Origin: Mycobacterium parmense | GTDB taxonomy: Bacteria > Actinomycetota > Actinomycetes > Mycobacteriales > Mycobacteriaceae | Assembly (NCBI RefSeq): GCF_010730575.1 | Contig: NZ_AP022614.1 | Location: forward strand, 4,588,001-4,652,000 | Direction: 5' to 3' | Length of the DNA: 64,000 nucleotides | Shown here: one piece after another, positions 55,429 to 64,000 of the stretch | Position numbering within the stretch: position 1 is the stretch's first letter | Layout: each line of letters starts with the position of its first letter | Translations under genes and position numbers: made by a program | The notes under the pieces: model-generated | The model's database searches: none | What the model saw: the letters and a program-made list of their open reading frames with translations, nothing else | Told to the model about the DNA's origin: nothing

Positions 55429-56402
55429 CAGGTGACCCCTTTCAGGAATCCGAGCAGTTCCGCGTTCACCTCGTCGGGCCGTTCCTGCTGCAGCCAATGT
55501 CCGGCGCCGTCGATCATCACCTCGCGGTAGGGCCCGGAGATCACCTCCGAAACACGGTCGCGACTGGTGAAGGACAGGACCGGGTCGCCCGTCCCCGCCA
55601 TGAAGAGGCAGGGCACACCGATTGTGGCGCCGTCGAGTTCGGCGGTGGTCTCCCAGTTGCGGTCGAAATTGCGGTACCAGTTCAGGCCCCCGGTGAAACC
55701 GGTGCGGGAGAACTCGCTGACGTAGTGGTCGATTTCCTCCTGGCTGATCCAATCGGGCAGCCCGTCGGGTTCGGGAAGGCGATCGATGAAACCCTGCGGA
55801 CCGGGGGCCGCCATCTTCAGCATCGCTTCCGGGCCGCCGGAACCCGTCAAGCCGCCCATCATCCGGCGCATGGTTCGGGCCGGGTCGCCGTTGAGCTCGG
55901 CGTCGGCGACACCCGGCTCCTGGAAATACAGGATGTAGAAGAAATTCTCGCCGAAGAGCTTGCGCCACGCCTTCGTCGGCGCGACATGCGAGCGGGGTAG
56001 CGCCGGCACGCTCAGCGCGGCGACGGCCGCGACCCGGTCGGGATGCAGCAGCGGCGCGTGCCACGCCACCGGCGCGCCCCAGTCGTGTCCGACCCACGCG
56101 GCCCGTTCGGCGCCGACGTCGTCGAGCAGGCCGACCAGGTCGGCGGTCAGTTCGTGAATGTCGTAGGCCTCGACCGCTTCGGGCCGCGACGAGCCGCCGT
56201 AGCCGCGCTGATCGGGCGCCAGCACGTGGTAGCCCGCCTCGGCCAGGGCCGGTATCTGGTGTCGCCACGAGTACGCGAGTTCGGGGAAGCCGTGAGCCAG
56301 GATGACGACGGGCGCGCCGCGGTCGCCCGCCTCGATCACCCGGAGTTGCACACCGTTGGTATCCACGAGCCGCTCGGTCGTCGTGGGATCGGGAGAGGGC
56401 AT
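55425..56402 (-). CDS. ephA: Epoxide hydrolase EphA
   Basis: Cytosolic alpha/beta-hydrolase epoxide hydrolase of 325 residues (322 in M. tuberculosis Rv3617). Oxyanion motif AHGFPELAYSWRHQ, nucleophile D107 in GHDWGAP, acid in the GTGDPVLSF region and base histidine in DGAGHWLQQ. YFQEPG carries a lid tyrosine. It should add water to epoxides by an alkyl-enzyme ester. It heads the operon ephA - monooxygenase - dehydrogenase and is divergent from the VOC gene. In M. tuberculosis espACD lies between ephA and ftsH; that cluster is missing here. Confidence 0.92.
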   Translation of the reverse strand: MPSPDPTTTERLVDTNGVQLRVIEAGDRGAPVVILAHGFPELAYSWRHQIPALAEAGYHVLAPDQRGYGGSSRPEAVEAYDIHELTADLVGLLDDVGAERAAWVGHDWGAPVAWHAPLLHPDRVAAVAALSVPALPRSHVAPTKAWRKLFGENFFYILYFQEPGVADAELNGDPARTMRRMMGGLTGSGGPEAMLKMAAPGPQGFIDRLPEPDGLPDWISQEEIDHYVSEFSRTGFTGGLNWYRNFDRNWETTAELDGATIGVPCLFMAGTGDPVLSFTSRDRVSEVISGPYREVMIDGAGHWLQQERPDEVNAELLGFLKGVTW

Positions 56403-56506
56403 GTCTCACCAAATCACAACGGCTTCTGGCTGAGAAGGGGTTTGCCGGGTGCGACGCCTTGTAGGGTCGCCGTGTCGGGTGTGACCGCAGAGGGGTGGAC
56501 GGATCG

Positions 56507-56920
56507 GTGAGGCTGGACCACATCGTGGTGTGGACGAGGGACCCGCGGGTCTCGATGGACTTCTATTCGCGCGTGGTCGGCCTGGCGCCGGTCCGATTTG
56601 ACGAATTCGAGGCCGGCGAGGCGCCCTTCCCGAGCGTGCGGGTGTGTGGTGACTCGATCATCGACCTGATCCCGGTGGACAACGCCGCCGGCACCGAGTC
56701 GATGACGCGGGTGAAGGGCAGCGCCGGCCACCCCGTCAACCATCTCTGCCTGGCGCTGTCCAAAGACGAGTACGACGCGCTGGACCGGCGCCTGCAATCC
56801 GAAGGCGTGGACACCAGCTCGCGACTACACCACTCGTTCGGGGCCCGGGGCTGGTCGCCGCAGACGTTCTACTTCGCCGACCCCGACGGCAACGTCCTCG
56901 AAGCCCGCTACTACGAGTAG
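56507..56920 (+). CDS. Glyoxalase/VOC superfamily protein
   Basis: A small metal-binding vicinal-oxygen-chelate fold protein of 137 residues. It has beta-alpha-beta-beta-beta modules with VRLDHIVVWTRDPRVSMDFYSRVVGL at the start, HLCLALS and TFYFADPDGNVLEARYYE at the C-terminus. The histidine of LDH, a second in NHLCL and the final glutamate in VLEAR are the expected metal ligands. I chose GTG 56507 because AGAGGGG at 56489-56495 precedes it by 11 bases; GTG 56495 is an alternative. It is divergent from ephA. Substrate unknown; it may be a glyoxalase, dioxygenase or thiol transferase. Confidence 0.8.
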   Translation: MRLDHIVVWTRDPRVSMDFYSRVVGLAPVRFDEFEAGEAPFPSVRVCGDSIIDLIPVDNAAGTESMTRVKGSAGHPVNHLCLALSKDEYDALDRRLQSEGVDTSSRLHHSFGARGWSPQTFYFADPDGNVLEARYYE

Positions 56921-56975
56921 CCGCCCCGACGCCCGCGGGCCGCGGGGTGGGAACCGTGGGTCGTTGTAGAGGAGG

Positions 56976-57141
56976 ATGGCGGCAACCCGCTGCGCCCCGG
57001 CGCTGCCGGGGCTGGCGATTGCCGCGACAGCGATGGCGGCAACCCGCTGCGCCCCGGCGCTGCCGGGGCTGGCGATTGCCGCGACAGCGATGGCGGCAAC
57101 CCGCTGCGCCCCGGCGCTGCCGGGGCTGGCGATTGCCGCGA
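56976..57141 (+). repeat. 57-bp tandem repeat (VNTR), three copies, upstream of ftsH
   Basis: Copies begin at 56976, 57033 and 57090. The first two are identical and the third diverges after 51 bases. Each folds into a nested hairpin: outer stem GCGGCAA with TTGCCGC and inner stem CCCCGGC with GCCGGGG around GCT. As 57 is a multiple of 3, the units keep an open frame that repeats MAATRCAPALPGLAIAATA. It ends about 69 bp before ftsH, so it lies in the promoter or leader region of that essential gene. The form resembles MIRU-VNTR loci. Confidence 0.95.
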
Positions 57142-57209
57142 GCGGTAACCTGGACTTTTCGAGCTGCGTGTACATCGGGGAAGGACCTGGCCGCGAAGGC
57201 CGATGATTG

Positions 57210-59591
<2,382 letters not shown>

Positions 59592-59606
59592 CGAACGGAG
59601 AATCCG

Positions 59607-60209
59607 ATGGCGTTACCGGACATCGTGGATCCGGAGACCCGGGTCTTCGACCAACCCCGGGCCGAGGCTGCCGTCCGTGAGTTGCTGTACGCGATCGGCG
59701 AAGACCCGGACCGGCACGGCCTGAAGGAGACCCCGGCCCGCGTCGCTCGCGCCTACCGGGAGATCTTCGCCGGGCTCTACACCGACCCCGCCGCCGTGCT
59801 GAACACCATGTTCGACGAGGAGCACGACGAACTGGTGCTGGTCAAGGAAATCCCGTTGTACTCCACCTGCGAGCACCACCTGGTGTCGTTCCACGGCGTC
59901 GCCCACGTCGGATACATCCCCGGCAGCGACGGCAGGGTGACGGGCCTGTCGAAGATCGCCCGGCTGGTCGACCTGTACGCCAAGCGGCCGCAGGTGCAGG
60001 AGCGGTTGACGAGCCAGATCGCCGACGCGCTGGTGAGCAAGCTCGACCCGCGCGGGGTGATCGTGGTGATCGAGGCCGAGCATCTGTGCATGGCGATGCG
60101 CGGCGTCCGCAAGCCCGGCGCCGTCACCACGACGTCGGCGGTGCGCGGCCAGTTCAAGACGAGTGCCGCCTCTCGAGCCGAAGCGCTCGACCTGATACTG
60201 CGCAAGTGA
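59607..60209 (+). CDS. folE: GTP cyclohydrolase I
   Basis: First enzyme of tetrahydrofolate synthesis, GTP to dihydroneopterin triphosphate and formate, 200 residues (202 in M. tuberculosis). Zinc ligands are in [12 protein letters not shown] and [10 protein letters not shown], and the substrate motif [23 protein letters not shown] is complete. It begins the folE-folP-folB-folK operon 15 bp after ftsH. Its stop overlaps folP (GTGA). Confidence 0.97.
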   Translation: MALPDIVDPETRVFDQPRAEAAVRELLYAIGEDPDRHGLKETPARVARAYREIFAGLYTDPAAVLNTMFDEEHDELVLVKEIPLYSTCEHHLVSFHGVAHVGYIPGSDGRVTGLSKIARLVDLYAKRPQVQERLTSQIADALVSKLDPRGVIVVIEAEHLCMAMRGVRKPGAVTTTSAVRGQFKTSAASRAEALDLILRK

Positions 60210-61060
60210 GCCCGGCGCCCGTGCAGGTGATGGGAGTCCTGAACGTCACTGACGATTCGTTCTCCGACGGCGGGCGCTACCTCGATGCCGATGACGCCGT
60301 CGCGCACGGCCTGGCACTGGTTGCCGAGGGGGCGGCCATCGTCGACGTGGGCGGGGAGTCGACGCGGCCCGGCGCGGTGCGCATCGACGCCCGCACGGAG
60401 ACTTCCCGGGTGGTTCCCGTCGTCAAAGAGCTTGCGGCGCAAGGCGTCACCGTCAGCATCGACACCATGCACGCGGACGTCGCGGCGGCGGCGCTGCAGA
60501 ACGGTGCGCAGATCGTCAACGACGTCTCCGGCGGCAGAGCTGATCCCGCCATGGCTCCGCTGCTGGCCGATGCCGGTGTGCCCTGGGTGCTGATGCACTG
60601 GCGATCGGTGTCGCCGGACCGTCCGCACGCGCCGCCGCCCTACCGCGACGTGGTCGCCGAGGTGCGCGCCGAGTTGCTGGCCGGCGTCGAAGACGCGGTG
60701 GCCGCCGGCGTCGACCCGGCCAAGCTGCTGATCGACCCGGGGCTGGGCTTCGCCAAGACGGGTCAGGACAATTGGGCGCTGCTGCGGGCGCTGCCGCAGT
60801 TGGTCGCCACCGGTGTCCCGGTCCTCCTCGGTGCGTCGCGCAAACGGTTCCTCGGTAGGTTGTTGGCCGGGCCCGACGGGTCGCCGCGACCGCCCGACGG
60901 CCGTGAGACGGCGACCGCCGTGGTGTCCGCGCTGGCGGCCCTGCACGGGGCCTGGGGTGTGCGCGTGCACGACGTGCGCGCCACGGTCGATGCCCTCAAG
61001 GTCGTCGGGGCTTGGACCGACACGCTGACTCACACGGAACCGGCTGGAGACGATGGCTGA
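60206..61060 (+). CDS. folP: Dihydropteroate synthase
   Basis: Condenses p-aminobenzoate with hydroxymethyldihydropterin pyrophosphate, the sulfonamide and PAS target, 284 residues (280 in M. tuberculosis FolP1). Pterin-binding signatures are [16 protein letters not shown] and [12 protein letters not shown], then [14 protein letters not shown] and [24 protein letters not shown] and the final [12 protein letters not shown] complete the barrel. GTG 60206 overlaps folE, and the end overlaps folB by eight bases. Confidence 0.97.
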   Translation: MSPAPVQVMGVLNVTDDSFSDGGRYLDADDAVAHGLALVAEGAAIVDVGGESTRPGAVRIDARTETSRVVPVVKELAAQGVTVSIDTMHADVAAAALQNGAQIVNDVSGGRADPAMAPLLADAGVPWVLMHWRSVSPDRPHAPPPYRDVVAEVRAELLAGVEDAVAAGVDPAKLLIDPGLGFAKTGQDNWALLRALPQLVATGVPVLLGASRKRFLGRLLAGPDGSPRPPDGRETATAVVSALAALHGAWGVRVHDVRATVDALKVVGAWTDTLTHTEPAGDDG

Positions 61061-61454
61061 TCGAATCGAATTGCGCGGGCTGACCGTTCGCGGGCGGCAC
61101 GGGGTTTTCGACCACGAGCGCGCCAACGGACAGGACTTCGTCGTCGACGTCACCGTGTGGATCGATCTGGCCGATGCCGCGGCCAGCGACGACCTGACCG
61201 ACACCTACGACTACGGCGCGCTGGCGAAGCTGGCCGCGGACGTCGTGGCCGGCGAGCCGTGCAACCTGATCGAAGCGGTCGGCGGCCGGATCGCCGACCG
61301 GGTGATGGACGACCAGCGGGTGCACGCCGTCGAGGTGGTGGTGCACAAGCCGCAGGCCCCCATCGAGCAGCGGTTCGCCGACGTCGCGGTGGTGGTGCGG
61401 CGGTCGCGGCGCGGCGGTCGCGGCTCGGTTGTCCCGGCGGGTAGGGCCCTGTGA
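61053..61454 (+). CDS. folB: Dihydroneopterin aldolase
   Basis: Cleaves dihydroneopterin to hydroxymethyldihydropterin and glycolaldehyde, 133 residues, exactly the M. tuberculosis length. The N-terminal [30 protein letters not shown] carries the catalytic glutamate/lysine surroundings, and [14 protein letters not shown] and [14 protein letters not shown] follow. The C-terminus [19 protein letters not shown] has the catalytic lysine. It overlaps folP and folK. Confidence 0.96.
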   Translation: MADRIELRGLTVRGRHGVFDHERANGQDFVVDVTVWIDLADAAASDDLTDTYDYGALAKLAADVVAGEPCNLIEAVGGRIADRVMDDQRVHAVEVVVHKPQAPIEQRFADVAVVVRRSRRGGRGSVVPAGRAL

Positions 61455-62008
61455 GCCGCGTCGTGCTGTCGATCGGGTCCAACCTGGGCGACCGGCTGGC
61501 GCGGTTGCAGTCGGTCGTCGACGGGCTCGGTGATTGCGTGGTCGCGGTGTCGCCGGTGTACGAGACCGACCCCTGGGGCCGGGTGGATCAGGCGCCGTTC
61601 CTCAACGCGGTGCTGATCGCCGACGACCCCGACTGCGACGGCCAGGGCTGGTTGCGGCGGGCACAGCAGTTCGAACAGGCGGCGGGGCGGGTGCGCGGCG
61701 AGCGGTGGGGCCCGCGCAGCCTCGACGTCGACGTCATCGCCTGCTATCAGGGCGAGGGGGCCGAGGTGATCTCCCGGGAGAACAACCTGACGCTCCCGCA
61801 TCCGCTGGCCCACCTGCGCGCCTTCGTGATGGTGCCGTGGCTGGACATCGAACCGGAGGCGAAGCTGACGGTCGCGGGGGGCCCGCAGCCCGTCGCGCGA
61901 CTGCTGGCCGAGCTGGAGCCGGCCGACCGGGAAGGGGTGCGGCCCAGCGGGCTGGCACTCGCGCCGTCGGGCGCTCCCGAAGGGGTCGATCGGGAATCGG
62001 GCAGCTGA
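61451..62008 (+). CDS. folK: Hydroxymethyldihydropterin pyrophosphokinase
   Basis: Transfers pyrophosphate from ATP to hydroxymethyldihydropterin, 185 residues (188 in M. tuberculosis). [31 protein letters not shown] and the PPPK signature [12 protein letters not shown] are all present. GTG 61451 overlaps folB (GTGA). The C-terminal 25 residues are low-complexity. The next gene starts within its stop codon (TGATG). Confidence 0.96.
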   Translation: MSRVVLSIGSNLGDRLARLQSVVDGLGDCVVAVSPVYETDPWGRVDQAPFLNAVLIADDPDCDGQGWLRRAQQFEQAAGRVRGERWGPRSLDVDVIACYQGEGAEVISRENNLTLPHPLAHLRAFVMVPWLDIEPEAKLTVAGGPQPVARLLAELEPADREGVRPSGLALAPSGAPEGVDRESGS

Positions 62009-62487
62009 TGGGGCCCACCAGGAAACGCGACCTGACGGCCGCGGTCGTGGGCGCCGCGGTGATCGGCTATCTCCTGGTGAACGGCCTGTACCGGTGGTTC
62101 CCGCCGATCACCGTGTGGACCGGGCTCTCGCTGCTGGCCGTGGCCGTCGGCGAGGCGCTGTGGGCCCGTTACGTCCGGGCCAAGATCAACGACGGCGAGA
62201 TCGGCTTCGGCCGGGGGTGGCTGCACCCGCTCGCGGTGGCGCGCAGCCTGGTGGTCGCCAAGGCGTCGGCCTGGGTGGGCGCCCTGGTCCTGGGCTGGTG
62301 GGTCGGGGTGCTGGTGTATTTCATGCCGAGGCGGTCATGGCTGCGCGCCGCCGCCGAGGACACCGCCGGCACGGTGGTCGCGGCCGGCAGCGCCCTGGCG
62401 CTGGTCCTCGCCGCGATGTGGTTGCAGCACGCCTGCAAGTCGCCGCCGCAGGACCCGGCCGAGCGCGGTGAGGGTGCCGAAACCTGA
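62008..62487 (+). CDS. DUF3180 membrane protein (Rv3605c-like)
   Basis: A 159-residue membrane protein with four helices (AAVVGAAVIGYLLVNGLY; ITVWTGLSLLAVAVGEALW; WVGALVLGWWVGVLVYFM; AGSALALVLAAMWLQ). It is nearly always the last gene of the actinobacterial fol operon (158 residues in M. tuberculosis). The conserved loop INDGEIGFGRGWLHPLAVARSLVVAKASA lies between helices 2 and 3. Function unknown. Start ATG shares one base with the folK stop. Confidence 0.9.
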   Translation: MGPTRKRDLTAAVVGAAVIGYLLVNGLYRWFPPITVWTGLSLLAVAVGEALWARYVRAKINDGEIGFGRGWLHPLAVARSLVVAKASAWVGALVLGWWVGVLVYFMPRRSWLRAAAEDTAGTVVAAGSALALVLAAMWLQHACKSPPQDPAERGEGAET

Positions 62488-62610
62488 TTCCCCCGATTGC
62501 GATGCGGACCGCGAAACGGCCCGACGAGTGTAGGCCGGGCAGGTGACTCGCGCATTAACCCAGGTGAGAATCGCCGGAGTAGCGCAACATGCGGAACGAG
62601 CTCGCGCAGG

Positions 62611-62622
62611 TACAGTCAGGCC
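62611..62622 (+). promoter_or_regulatory. -10 box for a leaderless transcript of the last gene
   Basis: TACAGT at 62611-62616, six bases before ATG 62623, with no ribosome-binding site: leaderless. It separates this gene from the fol operon. Confidence 0.6.
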
Positions 62623-63978
62623 ATGACCGTTCTGTCCCGCGGCGCCCGGGTCCGGCGCGGCGGCCGCAGGCCGGGGTGGGTGCTCTTGACGGTGTTGCTG
62701 GTCCTGGCGATAGGCGCCAGTTCCGCACTCGTTTTCACCAACCGGGTGGAGCTTCTCAAGCTCGCTGTGATCCTGGCGCTGTGGGCCGCGGTGTGCGGCG
62801 CCTTCGTGTCGGTGCTCTACCGCCGCCAAAGTGACGCGGACCAGTCGCGCGCGCGTGACCTCAAGCTGGTCTACGACCTGCAGCTGGACCGCGAAATAGC
62901 GGCGCGTCGCGAGTACGAGCTGACCGTGGAATCCCAGCTGCGCCGCGAGCTGGCCTCCGAGCTGCGGGCCCAGGCCGCCGACGACCTGGCGACGCTGCGC
63001 GCGGAGCTCAACGCGCTGCGCACCAGCCTGGAGATCCTGTTCGACACCGACCTCGCGCAGCGCCCGGCCCTCGAGACGCCCGAGACCGAGGCGCCACGCG
63101 AGCGCGCCTACAGCGAGTGGGACCGCAACGGCGAGCGCCACCGTGACACGCCCGTTGATTGGGTGTCCAGCGATCGGGTGACGGCGGTCCCGCGCGACCG
63201 GGCCGACGAGACCGCGATCATCGACGTGCCCGAGGAGCCGTTGCTGCCGCCCCGGCAGCCGCGGCGCGAGCGCGGCCCGTACCGGTACGAGGGTCCGCCG
63301 GAACCCGCGCAGCCGGTCGCGCAGGAGCCGGCCTACGCCGCTGCCCCGCGCGAGCCGGAGCCGCATCACCCCCCTCGTCAGCCCCCGCCCCCCAGGTCGG
63401 AGCCCCAGCCGTCGTGGCCGGCCCAGGCGCAGGAGTGGCAGCCGGCGGCCGCGGACGGCCAGTGGTTGCCGCCCGGCGCGGCGGGCAGCAACCGGGTCGC
63501 TCCGGAACCCGCCCCGGCCGCCGATGCCGCGCAGAGCGGCCGGCGAGCCCGCCACTACGGCCCGGACGAACCCCCGGAGGGCCCGCCGGCGGCGGAGCCG
63601 ATGCCCCGGCGACCATACGAGGAGGCCGGCCGCCGGTCCCGGTCGCGGCATTCGGCGGACTACCGCGACTACGGCGTCCGCAACTTCTCGGCGGCTGACG
63701 AGGCGGCGGGACCAACGCCCCAGGCCCCCGCCCCCGCGACCCCGCCGCCGCCGCCCCCGCCGCCGGTCCCGACGCCGCCGGCCGAGACCCCGCCGCCGCA
63801 GATGGCTGCACCCCCGACGCCCGAGCAGGCGGCCCGGCACCGCGGCGCGGACGCCGGCGACGAGTTGAACGGCTCGCCGGACGGCCCGCCGAGTGGTGGC
63901 CAGTCGGTGGCCGACCTGCTGGCCCGCTTCCAGGTCCAGCCGTCCGAAGGCGGCCGGCGCCGCCGCCGTGACGGCTGA
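62623..63978 (+). CDS. Membrane protein with proline-rich tail (Rv3604c-like)
   Basis: A 451-residue protein (397 in M. tuberculosis) with a basic N-terminus (RGARVRRGGRRPG), two helices (WVLLTVLLVLAIGASSALVF and VELLKLAVILALWAAVCGAFVSVLY), a coiled coil at about 75-140 (RARDLKLVYDLQLDREIAARREYELTVESQLRRELASEL), and a long disordered part rich in Pro, Glu and Arg. The tail ends SVADLLARFQVQPSEGGRRRRRDG, a conserved end. The longer, more proline-rich tail is the main difference from M. tuberculosis. By topology it is an envelope or divisome-associated scaffold; that is inference. Confidence 0.88.
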   Translation: MTVLSRGARVRRGGRRPGWVLLTVLLVLAIGASSALVFTNRVELLKLAVILALWAAVCGAFVSVLYRRQSDADQSRARDLKLVYDLQLDREIAARREYELTVESQLRRELASELRAQAADDLATLRAELNALRTSLEILFDTDLAQRPALETPETEAPRERAYSEWDRNGERHRDTPVDWVSSDRVTAVPRDRADETAIIDVPEEPLLPPRQPRRERGPYRYEGPPEPAQPVAQEPAYAAAPREPEPHHPPRQPPPPRSEPQPSWPAQAQEWQPAAADGQWLPPGAAGSNRVAPEPAPAADAAQSGRRARHYGPDEPPEGPPAAEPMPRRPYEEAGRRSRSRHSADYRDYGVRNFSAADEAAGPTPQAPAPATPPPPPPPPVPTPPAETPPPQMAAPPTPEQAARHRGADAGDELNGSPDGPPSGGQSVADLLARFQVQPSEGGRRRRRDG

Positions 63979-64000
63979 GCCGAAACCTCCGTCACATTGG

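Noticed and set aside
56976..57206. 76-residue protein with three 19-residue repeats ahead of ftsH
   Set aside because: The frame follows from a 57-bp repeat; the ribosome-binding site abuts the ATG and the peptide resembles no family.

Overview
The window is chromosomal DNA of a slow-growing Mycobacterium. The evidence is very high GC, GTG/TTG starts, ATGA/GTGA gene overlaps, three PE_PGRS genes, FtsH with a long hydrophilic tail, MarP, the Flp pilus (tad) locus, and a gene order that runs like the M. tuberculosis H37Rv segment from about Rv3675 to Rv3604c in reverse orientation. Rv equivalences here come from recalled sequence and gene order, not a database search. PE_PGRS genes argue against the M. 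avium complex. No espACD genes lie between ephA and ftsH, so this is not M. tuberculosis. The species is not resolved.

Layout. 1-9.3 kb: small membrane protein, nth, a thioredoxin-like protein, CoA Nudix hydrolase, the periplasmic protease MarP, an ephE operon, a cutinase not found here in M. tuberculosis, a secreted trypsin-like protein and acs. 9.3-15.8 kb: a DUF4232-like secreted protein and the dppABCD peptide importer with a trailing degenerate Fic-like gene. 15.8-17.5 kb: a SerB-like HAD phosphatase flanked by two small RNAs, an Ms1/MTS2823-like RNA and a 6C RNA. 17.5-22 kb: the ssd/tad operon (septum-site ATPase-like protein, CpaF ATPase, TadB/TadC, Flp pilin, two TadE-like minor pilins); ssd is frameshifted and the first TadE-like gene probably is. 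22-28.8 kb: an Rv3651-like triple-sensor protein and two tandem PE_PGRS genes. 28.8-38.5 kb: DUF1998 helicase, cspA with a strong terminator, topA, membrane adenylyl cyclase, DNA polymerase III delta' and tRNA-Thr(CGT). 38.5-46.4 kb: a frameshifted PE_PGRS gene and a decaprenyl-phosphate sugar module (GT-C-like protein, GalE1, DUF2304 protein, PpgS, flippase-like protein), then a TerC-like membrane protein. 46.3-52.5 kb: an unknown coiled-coil protein, ppa, dacB, a zincin, tilS, hpt and lpqG. 52.5-53.2 kb: a higher-order 20-bp repeat array. 53.2-56.9 kb: ephA, F420/FMN-type monooxygenase and alcohol dehydrogenase operon, and a VOC protein. 57-64 kb: a 57-bp VNTR, ftsH, folE-folP-folB-folK, a DUF3180 protein and a proline-rich membrane protein.

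Functional themes are envelope stress and remodelling (MarP, DacB, FtsH, cutinase, LpqG), peptide uptake, pilus assembly, folate synthesis, purine salvage with tRNA modification, and arabinogalactan decoration. The most unusual non-coding structures are the 210-bp higher-order repeat upstream of lpqG, the two sRNAs around the HAD phosphatase, and the hairpin-forming VNTR before ftsH. Three coding frames break at short G runs (near 17785, 21391 and 39766). That pattern may reflect sequencing error rather than real pseudogenes.
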